DNA of 64,000 nt from CALAMD01 sp035301345 (lineage in GTDB: Bacteria; Bacillota; Bacilli; Bacillales; Amphibacillaceae): positions 93,633-157,632 of the forward strand of contig DATGUM010000032.1 in NCBI GenBank assembly GCA_035301345.1. The letters run 5' to 3'. The notes beneath the pieces were generated by a model. It saw only the letters and a program-made list of their open reading frames with translations. It ran no database searches and was not told the origin of the DNA. Below, piece by piece: positions 6,780 to 14,854 of the stretch. The position numbers and the translations under genes are program-made. Position 1 is the first letter of the stretch. Each line of letters starts with the position of its first letter.

Positions 6780-8303
6780 CTATCTCACTCCTATGTGCTC
6801 TTCAACAAGTTCTCCATTTAAAGACCATGTTTTTGCTTCTATTATTTTTACTTTTACAATACTACCAATAACTGACTTTGGTGCCTTAAAGTTTACGACT
6901 TTATTTTTCTCTGTATAACCTGATAAAACGTTAGGATCTCGCTTACTTTCTCCTTCAACGAGTACTTTAACGACTTGTCCTTCATACATTTCCATCGCTT
7001 GCGCTGATTGCTCGTTAACGAGTTTGTTTAAACGTTGCAGGCGTTCCTTTTTCACTTCTAGTGGTACGTTGTCTTCCATTTTTGCTGCTGGTGTACCTTC
7101 TCTCGGTGAATAAATAAACGTATATGCTGCCTCATAGCCGACTTCCTCTACTAAGCTCATCGTTTCTTCGAACTGTTCATCCGTTTCATTTGGAAATCCG
7201 ACAATAATATCTGTCGTTAACGTCGCATTCGGAATAGCTTTCTTTATTTTCTTAACGAGTTCTAAGTATGATTCACGTGTATACTTACGGTTCATTCGAC
7301 GTAATATTTCACTGCTTCCTGATTGTACAGGTAAATGGATATGATCGAGTAAATTACCGCCTTGAGCAAGCGCCTCTACTGCACCATCATCAAAGTCTCT
7401 CGGATGTGGTGTCATAAAACGAATACGTGGTATGTCAATTTTATGCATATCATTTAGTAAATCTCCGAATAAATAGTCGATATCTTCGAAGTCTTTTCCG
7501 TAAGAATTTACGTTTTGCCCGAGTAAAGTAATTTCTTTATACCCTTGTGACGCTAAATGTCGGACCTCTTGAATAATATCTTCTGGTCGGCGACTACGTT
7601 CTTTCCCACGTGTCATCGGTACGATGCAATACGTACAAAACTTATCACAACCATACATGATATTTACCCACGCTTTAATTTTACCTCGACGCGATTTCGG
7701 TAAATTTTCATATATATCTCCTTCTTGAGACCACACTTCTACAACTTGTGCTTTAGAAAACATCGCTTCTTTCACTAGTTCTGGTAACCGATGAATGTTA
7801 TGTGTCCCAAATATTAAATCAACGTGTTGGTGTTTTTGCAAAATGCGATTAACAACTGTTTCTTGTTGAGACATACACCCACAAACGCCAATAATTAAGT
7901 CCGGATTTTCTAATTTTAATGGTTTTAAATGTCCGATTTCGCCGAACACTTTATTTTCTGCGTTTTCGCGAATGGCGCACGTATTTAACAAAATAATATG
8001 AGCCTCTTCAGTGTTTGTTGTTGCCTCATAACCAAGTTCTTCTAAAATACCTGCCATTACTTCTGTATCATGTTCGTTCATTTGACAACCGTACGTACGG
8101 ATGAGAAACTTTTTACCTTCACCAATTTTATGCATATCTTCTGCTATATTAAAATCATAATGCACTTCTATATCTTCACGATATCTTTTACGTGCTTTGT
8201 TTATATTAGGTGGCTTATATGTCGTTTCAAAATACTTCGCAAAATCATCACTTGTTTTCTCATGTAGTGGTTTATCGTTTAGCGACTTGTTTTTGTCATC
8301 CAT
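6780..8303 (-). CDS. miaB: tRNA-2-methylthio-N6-dimethylallyladenosine synthase
   Basis: A radical-SAM methylthiotransferase that adds a methylthio group to i6A37 of tRNAs. Domains in order: MTTase N-domain with cluster cysteines 73, 109 and 143; radical SAM core with Cys219-x3-Cys223-x2-Cys226; and a C-terminal TRAM domain (about 435-500). At 507 aa it matches the Bacillus protein with its extra N-terminal 60 residues. ATG at 8303 follows AAGGAG. It is transcribed from its own promoter together with ricA. Confidence 0.97.
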   Translation of the reverse strand: MDDKNKSLNDKPLHEKTSDDFAKYFETTYKPPNINKARKRYREDIEVHYDFNIAEDMHKIGEGKKFLIRTYGCQMNEHDTEVMAGILEELGYEATTNTEEAHIILLNTCAIRENAENKVFGEIGHLKPLKLENPDLIIGVCGCMSQQETVVNRILQKHQHVDLIFGTHNIHRLPELVKEAMFSKAQVVEVWSQEGDIYENLPKSRRGKIKAWVNIMYGCDKFCTYCIVPMTRGKERSRRPEDIIQEVRHLASQGYKEITLLGQNVNSYGKDFEDIDYLFGDLLNDMHKIDIPRIRFMTPHPRDFDDGAVEALAQGGNLLDHIHLPVQSGSSEILRRMNRKYTRESYLELVKKIKKAIPNATLTTDIIVGFPNETDEQFEETMSLVEEVGYEAAYTFIYSPREGTPAAKMEDNVPLEVKKERLQRLNKLVNEQSAQAMEMYEGQVVKVLVEGESKRDPNVLSGYTEKNKVVNFKAPKSVIGSIVKVKIIEAKTWSLNGELVEEHIGVR

Positions 8304-8354
8304 ATAAATAAAGCTCCTTTCTTTTTATCAAAGAAACGTCATTCTACTTTAAAT

Positions 8355-8383
8355 AGTATAATCGTTATATAGTAATTTAACAA
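8355..8383 (-). promoter_or_regulatory. sigma-A promoter of miaB-ricA
   Basis: Minus strand TTGTTA (8383-8378), 17 bases, TATACT (8360-8355), located between the spoVS terminator and miaB. Confidence 0.7.
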
Positions 8384-8403
8384 TAGATGTCATTTATTAT
8401 TAA

Positions 8404-8434
8404 ATAAAAAACCTTCTCTAAAGTAAGAGAAGGT
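8404..8434 (-). terminator. spoVS terminator
   Basis: A 9-bp perfect stem ACCTTCTCT (8411-8419) / AGAGAAGGT (8426-8434), with a 6-nt loop and a T-rich tail on the minus strand. Confidence 0.88.
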
Positions 8435-8462
8435 GATTATTTGTTCACATATGTTTATTCTT

Positions 8463-8723
8463 TCATCTCGGCTCAATAATAAACCGAATCGCTGTTCTTT
8501 CTTCATCCTCGATTAAAATATCGGTAAAAGCTGGAATACAAATTAAATCAACTCCACTCGGTGCAACAAAGCCTCTTGCAATCGCAATAGCCTTAACCGA
8601 CTGATTAATTGCACCCGCTCCTATAGCTTGTAATTCTGCTGAGCCATTTTCACGTAGTACATTTGCTAAAGCTCCTGCGACTGAGTTTGGATTTGATGAT
8701 GCTGAAACTTTTAATATATCCAT
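8463..8723 (-). CDS. spoVS: stage V sporulation protein S (SpoVS/Alba-like)
   Basis: An 86-residue protein almost identical in pattern to SpoVS: MDILKVSASSNPNSVAGAL, AIGAGAINQSVKAIAIARG and the C-terminal IEPR. The family has an Alba-like fold and is thought to bind nucleic acid. In B. subtilis it is needed for spore coat assembly and stage V, but it also occurs in non-sporulating bacteria, so it does not prove sporulation. A strong GGAGGT lies 8 bases before ATG. It has its own promoter (8806-8834) and terminator and is monocistronic, as in Bacillus. Confidence 0.95.
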   Translation of the reverse strand: MDILKVSASSNPNSVAGALANVLRENGSAELQAIGAGAINQSVKAIAIARGFVAPSGVDLICIPAFTDILIEDEERTAIRFIIEPR

Positions 8724-8805
8724 TACAAGTTACCTCCTTCACATCTTAATGTAGTATAATCTTCAACGATATTCATGGAGATGTTCGCTTATTACCTTAA
8801 ATTAT

Positions 8806-8834
8806 ATTATGCACGAAAGATTCTAAACATTCAA
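8806..8834 (-). promoter_or_regulatory. candidate sigma-A promoter of spoVS
   Basis: Minus strand TTGAAT (8834-8829), 17 bases, CATAAT (8811-8806). It gives a leader of about 75 nt. A sigma-H-like pair further downstream was weaker. Confidence 0.5.
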
Positions 8835-8868
8835 ATAATATTATGTACTTAAAAACATAAAAACGAAA

Positions 8869-8917
8869 TAAAAAGAGGCTAGTTTTTATTAAACAATAAA
8901 AGTTAGCCTCTTTTTTC
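8869..8917 (-). terminator. ymdB terminator
   Basis: A long interrupted stem: AAAGAGGCTAG (8872-8882) with its complement (8902-8912), and an inner A/T stem, with T-runs on both sides. It separates ymdB from spoVS. Confidence 0.85.
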
Positions 8918-8928
8918 ATATAAAATTG

Positions 8929-9726
8929 TTAATTATAAAATGGATGATCGTCATTAATTAAAATTCGTTTAATAGCTGTCGCTTTTCCAGTTTTTTCATC
9001 AACTGATATGATGCAACCATTTAATTGGGCGCTACCTGCTTCATCAACGTTAAATCTAACAGGTAAGTTTGTTTGAAAACGCTTGATAACAGCTTCTTTC
9101 TCAACCCCTAAAATACTATTATAAGGGCCCGTCATACCAACATCTGTTAAATATGCTGTGCCTTCTGGTAAGATACGTTCGTCTGCTGTTTGAACGTGAG
9201 TATGTGTTCCGATAACTGCAGACACTTTACCATCTATGTACCAAGCAAGTGCTTGTTTTTCACTCGTTGCTTCTCCATGAAAATCAACAAAAATAATATT
9301 CGTTCGTTTTTTAGCCTCTGCAACAAGCTCATCAATGACTGCAAATGGATCATTAATAGCAGGCATAAACGTTCGCGCCTGAAGATTGATAACTGCGACT
9401 TCTATACCGTTAATATTTAGAAACGTCATTCCTTTTCCTGGGTTATTATCCGGGAAGTTAGCTGGTCGAATTAAATATTTAGCTTCTTCAATAAAATTGA
9501 ATATATCGTTTTTATTCCATGCATGATTGCCGAGAGTAACTACTTGTGCTCCCCAAGATAAAAAGTCCTTATAAATCTTTTCTGTTATTCCTTTTCCAGC
9601 TGCAGCATTTTCCCCATTAATAATCGTTATTGTTGGTCGATATGTATCTTTTAATTGTGGTAAGTATTCTTGTACCATTTTTCTACCTGGCGACCCGACT
9701 ACGTCACCTATGAATAAAATTTCCAT
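8929..9726 (-). CDS. ymdB: YmdB metallophosphoesterase (2',3'-cAMP phosphodiesterase family)
   Basis: A binuclear metallophosphoesterase; the B. subtilis enzyme hydrolyses 2',3'-cyclic nucleotides and affects biofilm and motility decisions. Metal and catalytic residues visible with ATG 9726 as residue 1: Asp8 (FIGDVVG), Glu39 (NGENAAAG), Asn66-His67 (LGNHAWN), His near 149 (VDFHGEAT), and His174 and 176 (GTHTHVQTAD). Length is 265 aa, close to the usual. A GTG one codon upstream is too close to the AGGATG ribosome site. It follows rny by about 60 bases and is probably expressed partly by read-through of the rny terminator. Confidence 0.95.
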   Translation of the reverse strand: MEILFIGDVVGSPGRKMVQEYLPQLKDTYRPTITIINGENAAAGKGITEKIYKDFLSWGAQVVTLGNHAWNKNDIFNFIEEAKYLIRPANFPDNNPGKGMTFLNINGIEVAVINLQARTFMPAINDPFAVIDELVAEAKKRTNIIFVDFHGEATSEKQALAWYIDGKVSAVIGTHTHVQTADERILPEGTAYLTDVGMTGPYNSILGVEKEAVIKRFQTNLPVRFNVDEAGSAQLNGCIISVDEKTGKATAIKRILINDDHPFYN

Positions 9727-9752
9727 CACATTTCATCCTATCTTTTCTTTCT

Positions 9753-9784
9753 AAAAAAATAAAGTGGTCTTTAATAGACCACTT
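9753..9784 (-). terminator. rny terminator
   Basis: A 9-bp perfect stem AAGTGGTCT (9762-9770) / AGACCACTT (9776-9784), loop of 5, T-rich tail on the minus strand. It lies within 8 bases of the rny stop. Confidence 0.88.
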
Positions 9785-9790
9785 CATTTC

Positions 9791-11371
9791 TTATTTCGCA
9801 TATTCAACAGCTCTTGTTTCTCTTATAACTGTCACTTTAATGTGTCCAGGATAATCAAGTTCGTCCTCAATGCGCTTTCTAATATCTCTTGCGATATGAA
9901 TAGATGTTGCATCATCTATTTCTTCAGGTTTTACCATAATACGAATTTCTCTACCTGCTTGAACAGCAAAAGATTTTTCAACACCAGAGAATGACTCAGA
10001 AATTTCTTCTAATTTCTCTAGACGTTTAATATAATTTTCTAACGTTTCACTTCGTGCACCTGGTCGTGCTGCTGATAATGCGTCCGCCGCAGCGACGAGA
10101 ACCGAAATGACTGATGTTGGTTCTTCATCACCATGGTGTGAAGCAATTGAGTTAATAACAACGTCGTTTTCTTTATACTTCATTGCTAACTCTTTACCAA
10201 TTTCAACGTGACTTCCTTCAACTTCATGATCAATTGCTTTTCCAATATCATGGAGTAATCCAGCTCTTCTCGCTAGAGTTTCATCTTCTCCAAGTTCAGC
10301 TGCTAGTAATCCTGCTAGATGTGCTACTTCAACTGAGTGGTTCAATACATTTTGACCATAGCTCGTACGATATTTCAGACGTCCTATAATCTTTAATAAA
10401 TCAGGATGTAGTCCATGAATACCGATTTCAAATGTCGTTTCCTCTCCAATTTCTCGAATATGTTCGTCCACTTCTCTTCTCGCTTTATCAACCATCTCTT
10501 CAATACGTGCTGGATGAATTCTTCCATCTTGTACGAGATTGTCTAAAGCAAGTCGAGCAATTTCTCTTCGAATTGGATCAAAACCTGACAGAATAACAGC
10601 TTCTGGTGTATCATCAATGATTAAATCAATACCCGTTAATGTTTCAAGTGTTCGAATATTACGTCCTTCTCTACCTATTATTCTTCCTTTCATTTCATCA
10701 TTCGGAAGGTTAACAACAGAGACAGTCGTCTCAGCAACATGATCAGCCGCACAACGTTGTAGGGCTAGTGAAAGAATGTTTTTTGCTCGCTTATCAGCTT
10801 CTTCTTTCGTATCATTTTCAGCTTCTTTAATAATCATTGCAGATTCGTATTGAACTTCTTTTTCAACAGCATCTAATATAATTGCTTTCGCTTGTTCTGT
10901 TGAATACCCAGAAATTCTTTCTAGCTCTGTTCGCTGTTCTTGTAGCATAACTTCCACTTTGCTTTCCGCTTCTTCAATTTGTTGTTGTTTGTCTGTTAGT
11001 GTTTTTTCTCTCTCTTCTAACATTAGCTCTCGCTTGTCTTGTGTGACACTTTTTCTATCTAGATTTTCTTCCTTTTGCAATAGACGATTTTCTTGCTTTT
11101 GAATATCAAAGCGTCTCTCACGTATTTCTTCTTCGGCTTGTTGACGAAGTTTGTGATTTTCATCTTTCGCTTCAAGAAGAGCCTCTTTCTTGGCTGCATC
11201 TGCATTTCGATGTGCTTCATCAACAATTTGTTTCGCTAAATTTTCTGCACTAGAAATTTTAGCTTCAGCAATCGATTTTCGAATCAGATAACCAACAACA
11301 ATACCGACGATTAGGATTAAGGCAAGCAAAATGGAGATGATTAAGGGATTGTCTACGATCTCACCTCCCAT
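9791..11371 (-). CDS. rny: ribonuclease Y
   Basis: The membrane-anchored endoribonuclease that initiates mRNA decay. The order is an N-terminal membrane helix (about 9-28), a long charged coiled coil (about 35-205), a KH domain with KGRIIGREGRNIR (about 225-275), and an HD phosphohydrolase domain with HSVEVAHLAG and HDIG (about 345-450). The C-terminus DYPGHIKVTVIRETRAVEYAK is the standard one. The start is uncertain. The first in-frame ATG with acceptable length (11371) precedes, rather than follows, a perfect GGGAGGTGA. No ATG, GTG or TTG lies 4-12 bases after that site (candidates there are ATC and GTA). The frame extends to 11467, but that region overlaps the promoter. Confidence 0.9.
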   Translation of the reverse strand: MGGEIVDNPLIISILLALILIVGIVVGYLIRKSIAEAKISSAENLAKQIVDEAHRNADAAKKEALLEAKDENHKLRQQAEEEIRERRFDIQKQENRLLQKEENLDRKSVTQDKRELMLEEREKTLTDKQQQIEEAESKVEVMLQEQRTELERISGYSTEQAKAIILDAVEKEVQYESAMIIKEAENDTKEEADKRAKNILSLALQRCAADHVAETTVSVVNLPNDEMKGRIIGREGRNIRTLETLTGIDLIIDDTPEAVILSGFDPIRREIARLALDNLVQDGRIHPARIEEMVDKARREVDEHIREIGEETTFEIGIHGLHPDLLKIIGRLKYRTSYGQNVLNHSVEVAHLAGLLAAELGEDETLARRAGLLHDIGKAIDHEVEGSHVEIGKELAMKYKENDVVINSIASHHGDEEPTSVISVLVAAADALSAARPGARSETLENYIKRLEKLEEISESFSGVEKSFAVQAGREIRIMVKPEEIDDATSIHIARDIRKRIEDELDYPGHIKVTVIRETRAVEYAK

Positions 11372-11471
11372 TGCTATGAAATTTGAAAATTCATTATTGT
11401 CGGCATGTACCAAAGTCAATGAATAATAATTCTTCTTTGTATAATAGTTATTTATAAAACTATACAATTTA

Positions 11472-11500
11472 ATTTTAATTGTCCCTCATGTCATTGTCAA
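11472..11500 (-). promoter_or_regulatory. rny: sigma-A promoter of rny
   Basis: Minus strand consensus TTGACA (11500-11495), exactly 17 bases, TAAAAT (11477-11472). Transcription would start near 11465, showing that the longest open frame (from 11467) is not the true protein start. A second weaker pair (TTGACT-17-TAATGA) lies about 70 bases further downstream. Confidence 0.75.
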
Positions 11501-11571
11501 GGAAACGTTGAATCATTCGTTATTTCTTTTTCATTTAATGAATTTATTCATGCGACTAATGCTTATACAAT

Positions 11572-11611
11572 AAAAAAAGGTCATCTTTATCATTTATCCG
11601 ATAAAGATGAC
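11572..11611 (-). terminator. recA terminator
   Basis: A 12-bp perfect stem GTCATCTTTATC (11580-11591) / GATAAAGATGAC (11600-11611), 8-nt loop, and a run of seven T on the minus strand after a CC. Confidence 0.92.
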
Positions 11612-11631
11612 TTTTTGATGTAGAGCTAACT

Positions 11632-12705
11632 TTAAACGTCAGCACTCTGTTGTTCTGTATTTTTATTTTTAGCTTTAGTTTCTTTCTCATCTTCTTGTTC
11701 TGCTTCAGCTTCTGGACCTTCATCTAAATTGTAATGATCACGTATCGCTAAATGAATTTCATCAAGTAGGTGAGAATTTTCTTCTAAATACTGTTTTGAG
11801 TTTTCACGACCTTGTCCGAGACGTTCTCCTTTATACGAATACCACGAACCACTCTTTTCAACAATATCAAGGTCTGAACCAATGTCTAATACTTCTCCAG
11901 ATTTAGAAATGCCTAGACCGTACATAATATCAACCATCGCTTGTTTAAACGGTGGTGCAACTTTATTTTTCACAACTTTGACACGAGTCTTGTTTCCGAC
12001 CATATCATTTCCTTGTTTTAATGTTTCTGCACGACGAACTTCTAATCGAACAGAAGAATAGAATTTGAGTGCTCTTCCACCTGGTGTTGTTTCAGGGTTT
12101 CCGAACATAACTCCGACTTTTTCACGAATTTGGTTAATGAAAATTGCAACTGTATTTGATTTACTAATAACACCAGACAATTTTCTTAATGCTTGAGACA
12201 TGAGACGAGCTTGGAGTCCAACGTGGGCATCTCCCATCTCACCTTCAATTTCTGCTTTCGGAACGAGGGCTGCTACTGAGTCAACAACGATAATATCAAC
12301 TGCTCCACTACGAACGAGTGCTTCAGCAATTTCCAGTGCTTGTTCACCAGTATCTGGCTGTGATAACAGTAACTCCTCAATATTTACACCTAATGCACGT
12401 GCATAATTAGGATCAAGTGCGTGCTCAGCATCAATAAATGCAGCTGTTCCACCTGTCTTTTGTGCTTCAGCAATTGCATGTAGGGCTACAGTCGTTTTAC
12501 CTGATGACTCTGGACCGTAAATTTCTACGACACGGCCTTTCGGATATCCTCCAATACCTAATGCAACATCTAGTGCGAGTGAACCACTCGGTATCGTATC
12601 TAGTTTCTGTGCAGCATCTTCACCTAATTTCATAATCGAACCTTTACCAAATTGCTTTTCTATTTGATTTAACGCCATATCTAAAGCTTTTTTTCTATCG
12701 CTCAA
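11632..12705 (-). CDS. recA: recombinase RecA
   Basis: DNA strand-exchange ATPase and co-protease for LexA. Walker A GPESSGKT at 64-71, Walker B IIVVDSVAALVPKAEIEG (about 139-156), L2-region signature FINQIREKVGVMFGNPETTPGG, and an acidic C-terminal tail. It has 357 aa against about 348 in B. subtilis; the extra length is in the Glu/Lys-rich tail. It starts with TTG at 12705, eight bases after a full AAGGAGG, and no ATG competes. A LexA-type operator and promoter precede it, and cinA/pgsA lie upstream as in Bacillus. Confidence 0.98.
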   Translation of the reverse strand: MSDRKKALDMALNQIEKQFGKGSIMKLGEDAAQKLDTIPSGSLALDVALGIGGYPKGRVVEIYGPESSGKTTVALHAIAEAQKTGGTAAFIDAEHALDPNYARALGVNIEELLLSQPDTGEQALEIAEALVRSGAVDIIVVDSVAALVPKAEIEGEMGDAHVGLQARLMSQALRKLSGVISKSNTVAIFINQIREKVGVMFGNPETTPGGRALKFYSSVRLEVRRAETLKQGNDMVGNKTRVKVVKNKVAPPFKQAMVDIMYGLGISKSGEVLDIGSDLDIVEKSGSWYSYKGERLGQGRENSKQYLEENSHLLDEIHLAIRDHYNLDEGPEAEAEQEDEKETKAKNKNTEQQSADV

Positions 12706-12735
12706 AGCAGCATCCTCCTTTAATTAACTATTTAC

Positions 12736-12764
12736 ATCATACATTGTTTTTCAAAAATAAACAA
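12736..12764 (-). promoter_or_regulatory. recA: sigma-A promoter of recA
   Basis: Minus strand TTGTTT (12764-12759), 17 bases, TATGAT (12741-12736), about 30 bases upstream of the TTG start. Confidence 0.65.
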
Positions 12765-12771
12765 CAAAAAG

Positions 12772-12785
12772 CGAATGTTTGTTCT
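12772..12785. promoter_or_regulatory. candidate LexA (DinR) box of recA
   Basis: CGAATGTTTGTTCT resembles the Bacillus SOS operator CGAAC-N4-GTTCG and the recA-type variant CGAAT-N4-GTTCG, differing in the last base. It lies 7 bp upstream of the -35 element, consistent with SOS repression of recA. Confidence 0.6.
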
Positions 12786-12876
12786 CATGTTTTAGTCATG
12801 CTTTTATGTTGAAAATTAAATATATCGGAACTCTGAACATTTAATTATCTATTTTCTCAAATTATAACTGTACAAA

Positions 12877-14124
12877 TTACAATTTTAAATAATTAAATAA
12901 AAGTTCATAGCCTTTTAATGTTGCTCTGTGACGAATCATCGTGCGGTCCCCTTGGAATAAAAACTTTTCAACGAATGAGTATCCGCTATTCGTAACGATT
13001 GCAATATAAACTGTACCCGTCGGTCTTTCTTCTTTTGTAAAAGGTCCAGCCTCTCCTGTAAAGCTAATACCAATATCGGCCTTCAATACGTCGCGCACAT
13101 TGCTCGCCATTTCTAACGCGCAAGCTTCACTAACAGCACTGTCATTTTTAATCGTTTCTGAACGGACGTTTAATGTATTAATTTTCACTTGTGAATCATA
13201 GCAAACGACAGCACCAGGTGAAATTTGAGATGCTCCTGGAAAAGAAATGAGACGTTCAATAAACTTTCCACCTGTTAAGCTTTCTGCTGACGCTACACGT
13301 ACTTTTTTCTGCTGTAATAACTGAAAAACTTTTCCTTCAATTGTATCGTCATCTGCCCCGTAATAATACGATCCGACGCGTTCTAAAATAGAATGCTGTA
13401 AACTTTCAATCTTTTCAAATGCTTCCGCTTCGGTCGTATCTTTTGCAGTTAAGCGAATGATTACACCGTCATCTTGAGCGAGAGGGGCAATCGTTGGATT
13501 CGTCTGTGCTTGAATCAGGTCTTTCAAGTCTTCTTCTAATTTTGATTCACCAATCCCGATAAATTTAAGTACTTTCGAACGAATGACCATACTTTCAGCT
13601 GACTGACCGAGTAAATAAGGAAATACACTATTTAACGACATCGTCTTCATTTCCCTCGGAACTCCCGGTAAAAATATCCACGTACTACCGATTGCTTCCA
13701 CAATCATTCCTGGCGCCATGCCTGTTTCATTATTAATAACCGTTGCTCCTTCAAAAACACGCGCTTGTCGCCTATTATTTATGGGCATTGGTGTGTCCTG
13801 TGCTTCATAGAATTGTTCGATCGTCTGCATGGCCGGTTCATATTCATACATCTTTAACTCCGTTAATACTTGAAAAGCTTCACGCGTCATATCATCTTCT
13901 GTCGGTCCTAAACCGCCAGATACAATAATAATATTTGAACGTTCAGCTGCTTGCTTAAACACATTAATAACACGTGATAAGTTATCTCCAACTACTGTAT
14001 GGTGAAGCGTGTTTATGCCTCGCGAACTGAGTTCTGAAGATAGCCATTGTGCATTCGTGTTCGCTATTTGACCTAATAGTAATTCTGTACCAATTGCAAT
14101 TATTTCTGCTCTTTGTTCACTCAC
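12877..14124 (-). CDS. cinA: CinA, putative ADP-ribose pyrophosphatase / NMN amidohydrolase
   Basis: Two domains: an N-terminal MoaB-like domain (EIIAIGTELLLGQIANTN, SGGLGPTEDDMTRE) and a C-terminal CinA/PncC amidohydrolase domain (SAESLTGGKF, TGEAGP). The family recycles pyridine nucleotides and is linked to recA and competence in several Firmicutes. The start chosen is GTG 14124, seven bases after GAGGG and overlapping the pgsA stop by four bases (GTGA). This gives 415 aa as in B. subtilis. The longer reading from 14148 would overlap pgsA by 28 bases without a ribosome site. Confidence 0.93.
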   Translation of the reverse strand: MSEQRAEIIAIGTELLLGQIANTNAQWLSSELSSRGINTLHHTVVGDNLSRVINVFKQAAERSNIIIVSGGLGPTEDDMTREAFQVLTELKMYEYEPAMQTIEQFYEAQDTPMPINNRRQARVFEGATVINNETGMAPGMIVEAIGSTWIFLPGVPREMKTMSLNSVFPYLLGQSAESMVIRSKVLKFIGIGESKLEEDLKDLIQAQTNPTIAPLAQDDGVIIRLTAKDTTEAEAFEKIESLQHSILERVGSYYYGADDDTIEGKVFQLLQQKKVRVASAESLTGGKFIERLISFPGASQISPGAVVCYDSQVKINTLNVRSETIKNDSAVSEACALEMASNVRDVLKADIGISFTGEAGPFTKEERPTGTVYIAIVTNSGYSFVEKFLFQGDRTMIRHRATLKGYELLFNYLKL

Positions 14125-14699
14125 TTTGAATCCCTCATTACGTGCCAATTTTTATAAAAGTAATCAATTCCAGAAATCGCTGTAATAATCATAGCGATAT
14201 ATAAAATAATCGTTGCGACTGGAATGTCGATAAATGAGAACGGATAATTATGTAGTAATAATAATAAGATAGCTAAAATTTGCGTCACAGTTTTTAATTT
14301 CCCCATATTACTAGCAGCTAACACGATACCTTCACCTGCTGCAACGAGACGTAAACCAGTTACTGCAAATTCTCGACTAATAATGATAATAACGATCCAA
14401 GCAGGAGCAAGTTGTAATTCTACGAGTAAGATAAGAGCTGCTGAAACGAGCAATTTATCCGCTAAAGGGTCTAAAAATTTACCGAGATTAGTAATTAAAT
14501 GATATTTTCGTGCATAATAACCATCTAACCAATCCGTTCCAGCCGCTATTCCAAAAATAACTGTCGCTACGAAATGTGATACAGGGAGCTCAGTATAACC
14601 GATATTCCAAGTTCCCCAGTCAAATGGGACAGATAATAATATAATAAAAATAGGAATTAAAAAGATACGTGAAATAGTGATTCTATTCGGTATGTTCAT
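14121..14699 (-). CDS. pgsA: CDP-diacylglycerol-glycerol-3-phosphate 3-phosphatidyltransferase
   Basis: Makes phosphatidylglycerolphosphate, the precursor of phosphatidylglycerol, and so feeds the LTA synthase at 487. A membrane protein of 192 aa with about six helices. The CDP-alcohol phosphotransferase signature is complete near residues 57-80: D-G-x2-A-R-x8-G-x3-D-x3-D, seen as DGYYARKYHLITNLGKFLDP. The ribosome site is weak (GGAATG). Translation is coupled to cinA by a 4-base overlap. A structured 3' element of the preceding gene ends about 40 bases before the start. Confidence 0.96.
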   Translation of the reverse strand: MNIPNRITISRIFLIPIFIILLSVPFDWGTWNIGYTELPVSHFVATVIFGIAAGTDWLDGYYARKYHLITNLGKFLDPLADKLLVSAALILLVELQLAPAWIVIIIISREFAVTGLRLVAAGEGIVLAASNMGKLKTVTQILAILLLLLHNYPFSFIDIPVATIILYIAMIITAISGIDYFYKNWHVMRDSK

Positions 14700-14737
14700 T
14701 ACTTATCATTCCAATCAAAGTATTATTTAAACAAATG

Positions 14738-14826
14738 AAAAAACCGTTGAACGGGCTGCCTCTTAGCAGCACATATGAGAAGTGTGAATATTATTTACTC
14801 CACCTCTTCATTCGTTCAACGATTTT
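14738..14826 (-). terminator. large branched terminator-like structure after the RodZ-like gene
   Basis: An outer stem of 11 out of 12 pairs joins 14742-14753 (AACCGTTGAACG) and 14813-14824 (CGTTCAACGATT). Within it is a perfect hairpin GCTGC/GCAGC (14755-14759 and 14765-14769) and a second imperfect hairpin. On the minus strand the outer stem is followed by TTTTTT. It probably terminates, but the branching is more elaborate than a simple hairpin. Confidence 0.65.
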
Positions 14827-14854
14827 CAAGCGAATGACTCCATTGTATTTAACT

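Noticed and set aside
8765..8810. Sigma-H-like promoter in front of spoVS (AAGGTAAT ... CATGAAT)
   Set aside because: Spacing of about 13 and mismatches at key positions; the sigma-A-like pair at 8806-8834 is better.
11372..11467. N-terminal extension of RNase Y by 32 residues from a TTG at 11467
   Set aside because: The consensus promoter at 11472-11500 places the RNA start at about 11465, inside this stretch, and the extension is not like any RNase Y.
14738..14826. T-box leader for pgsA
   Set aside because: No AGGGTGGNACCGCG-type T-box sequence; the element precedes the pgsA promoter region and behaves like a 3' terminator of the upstream gene.
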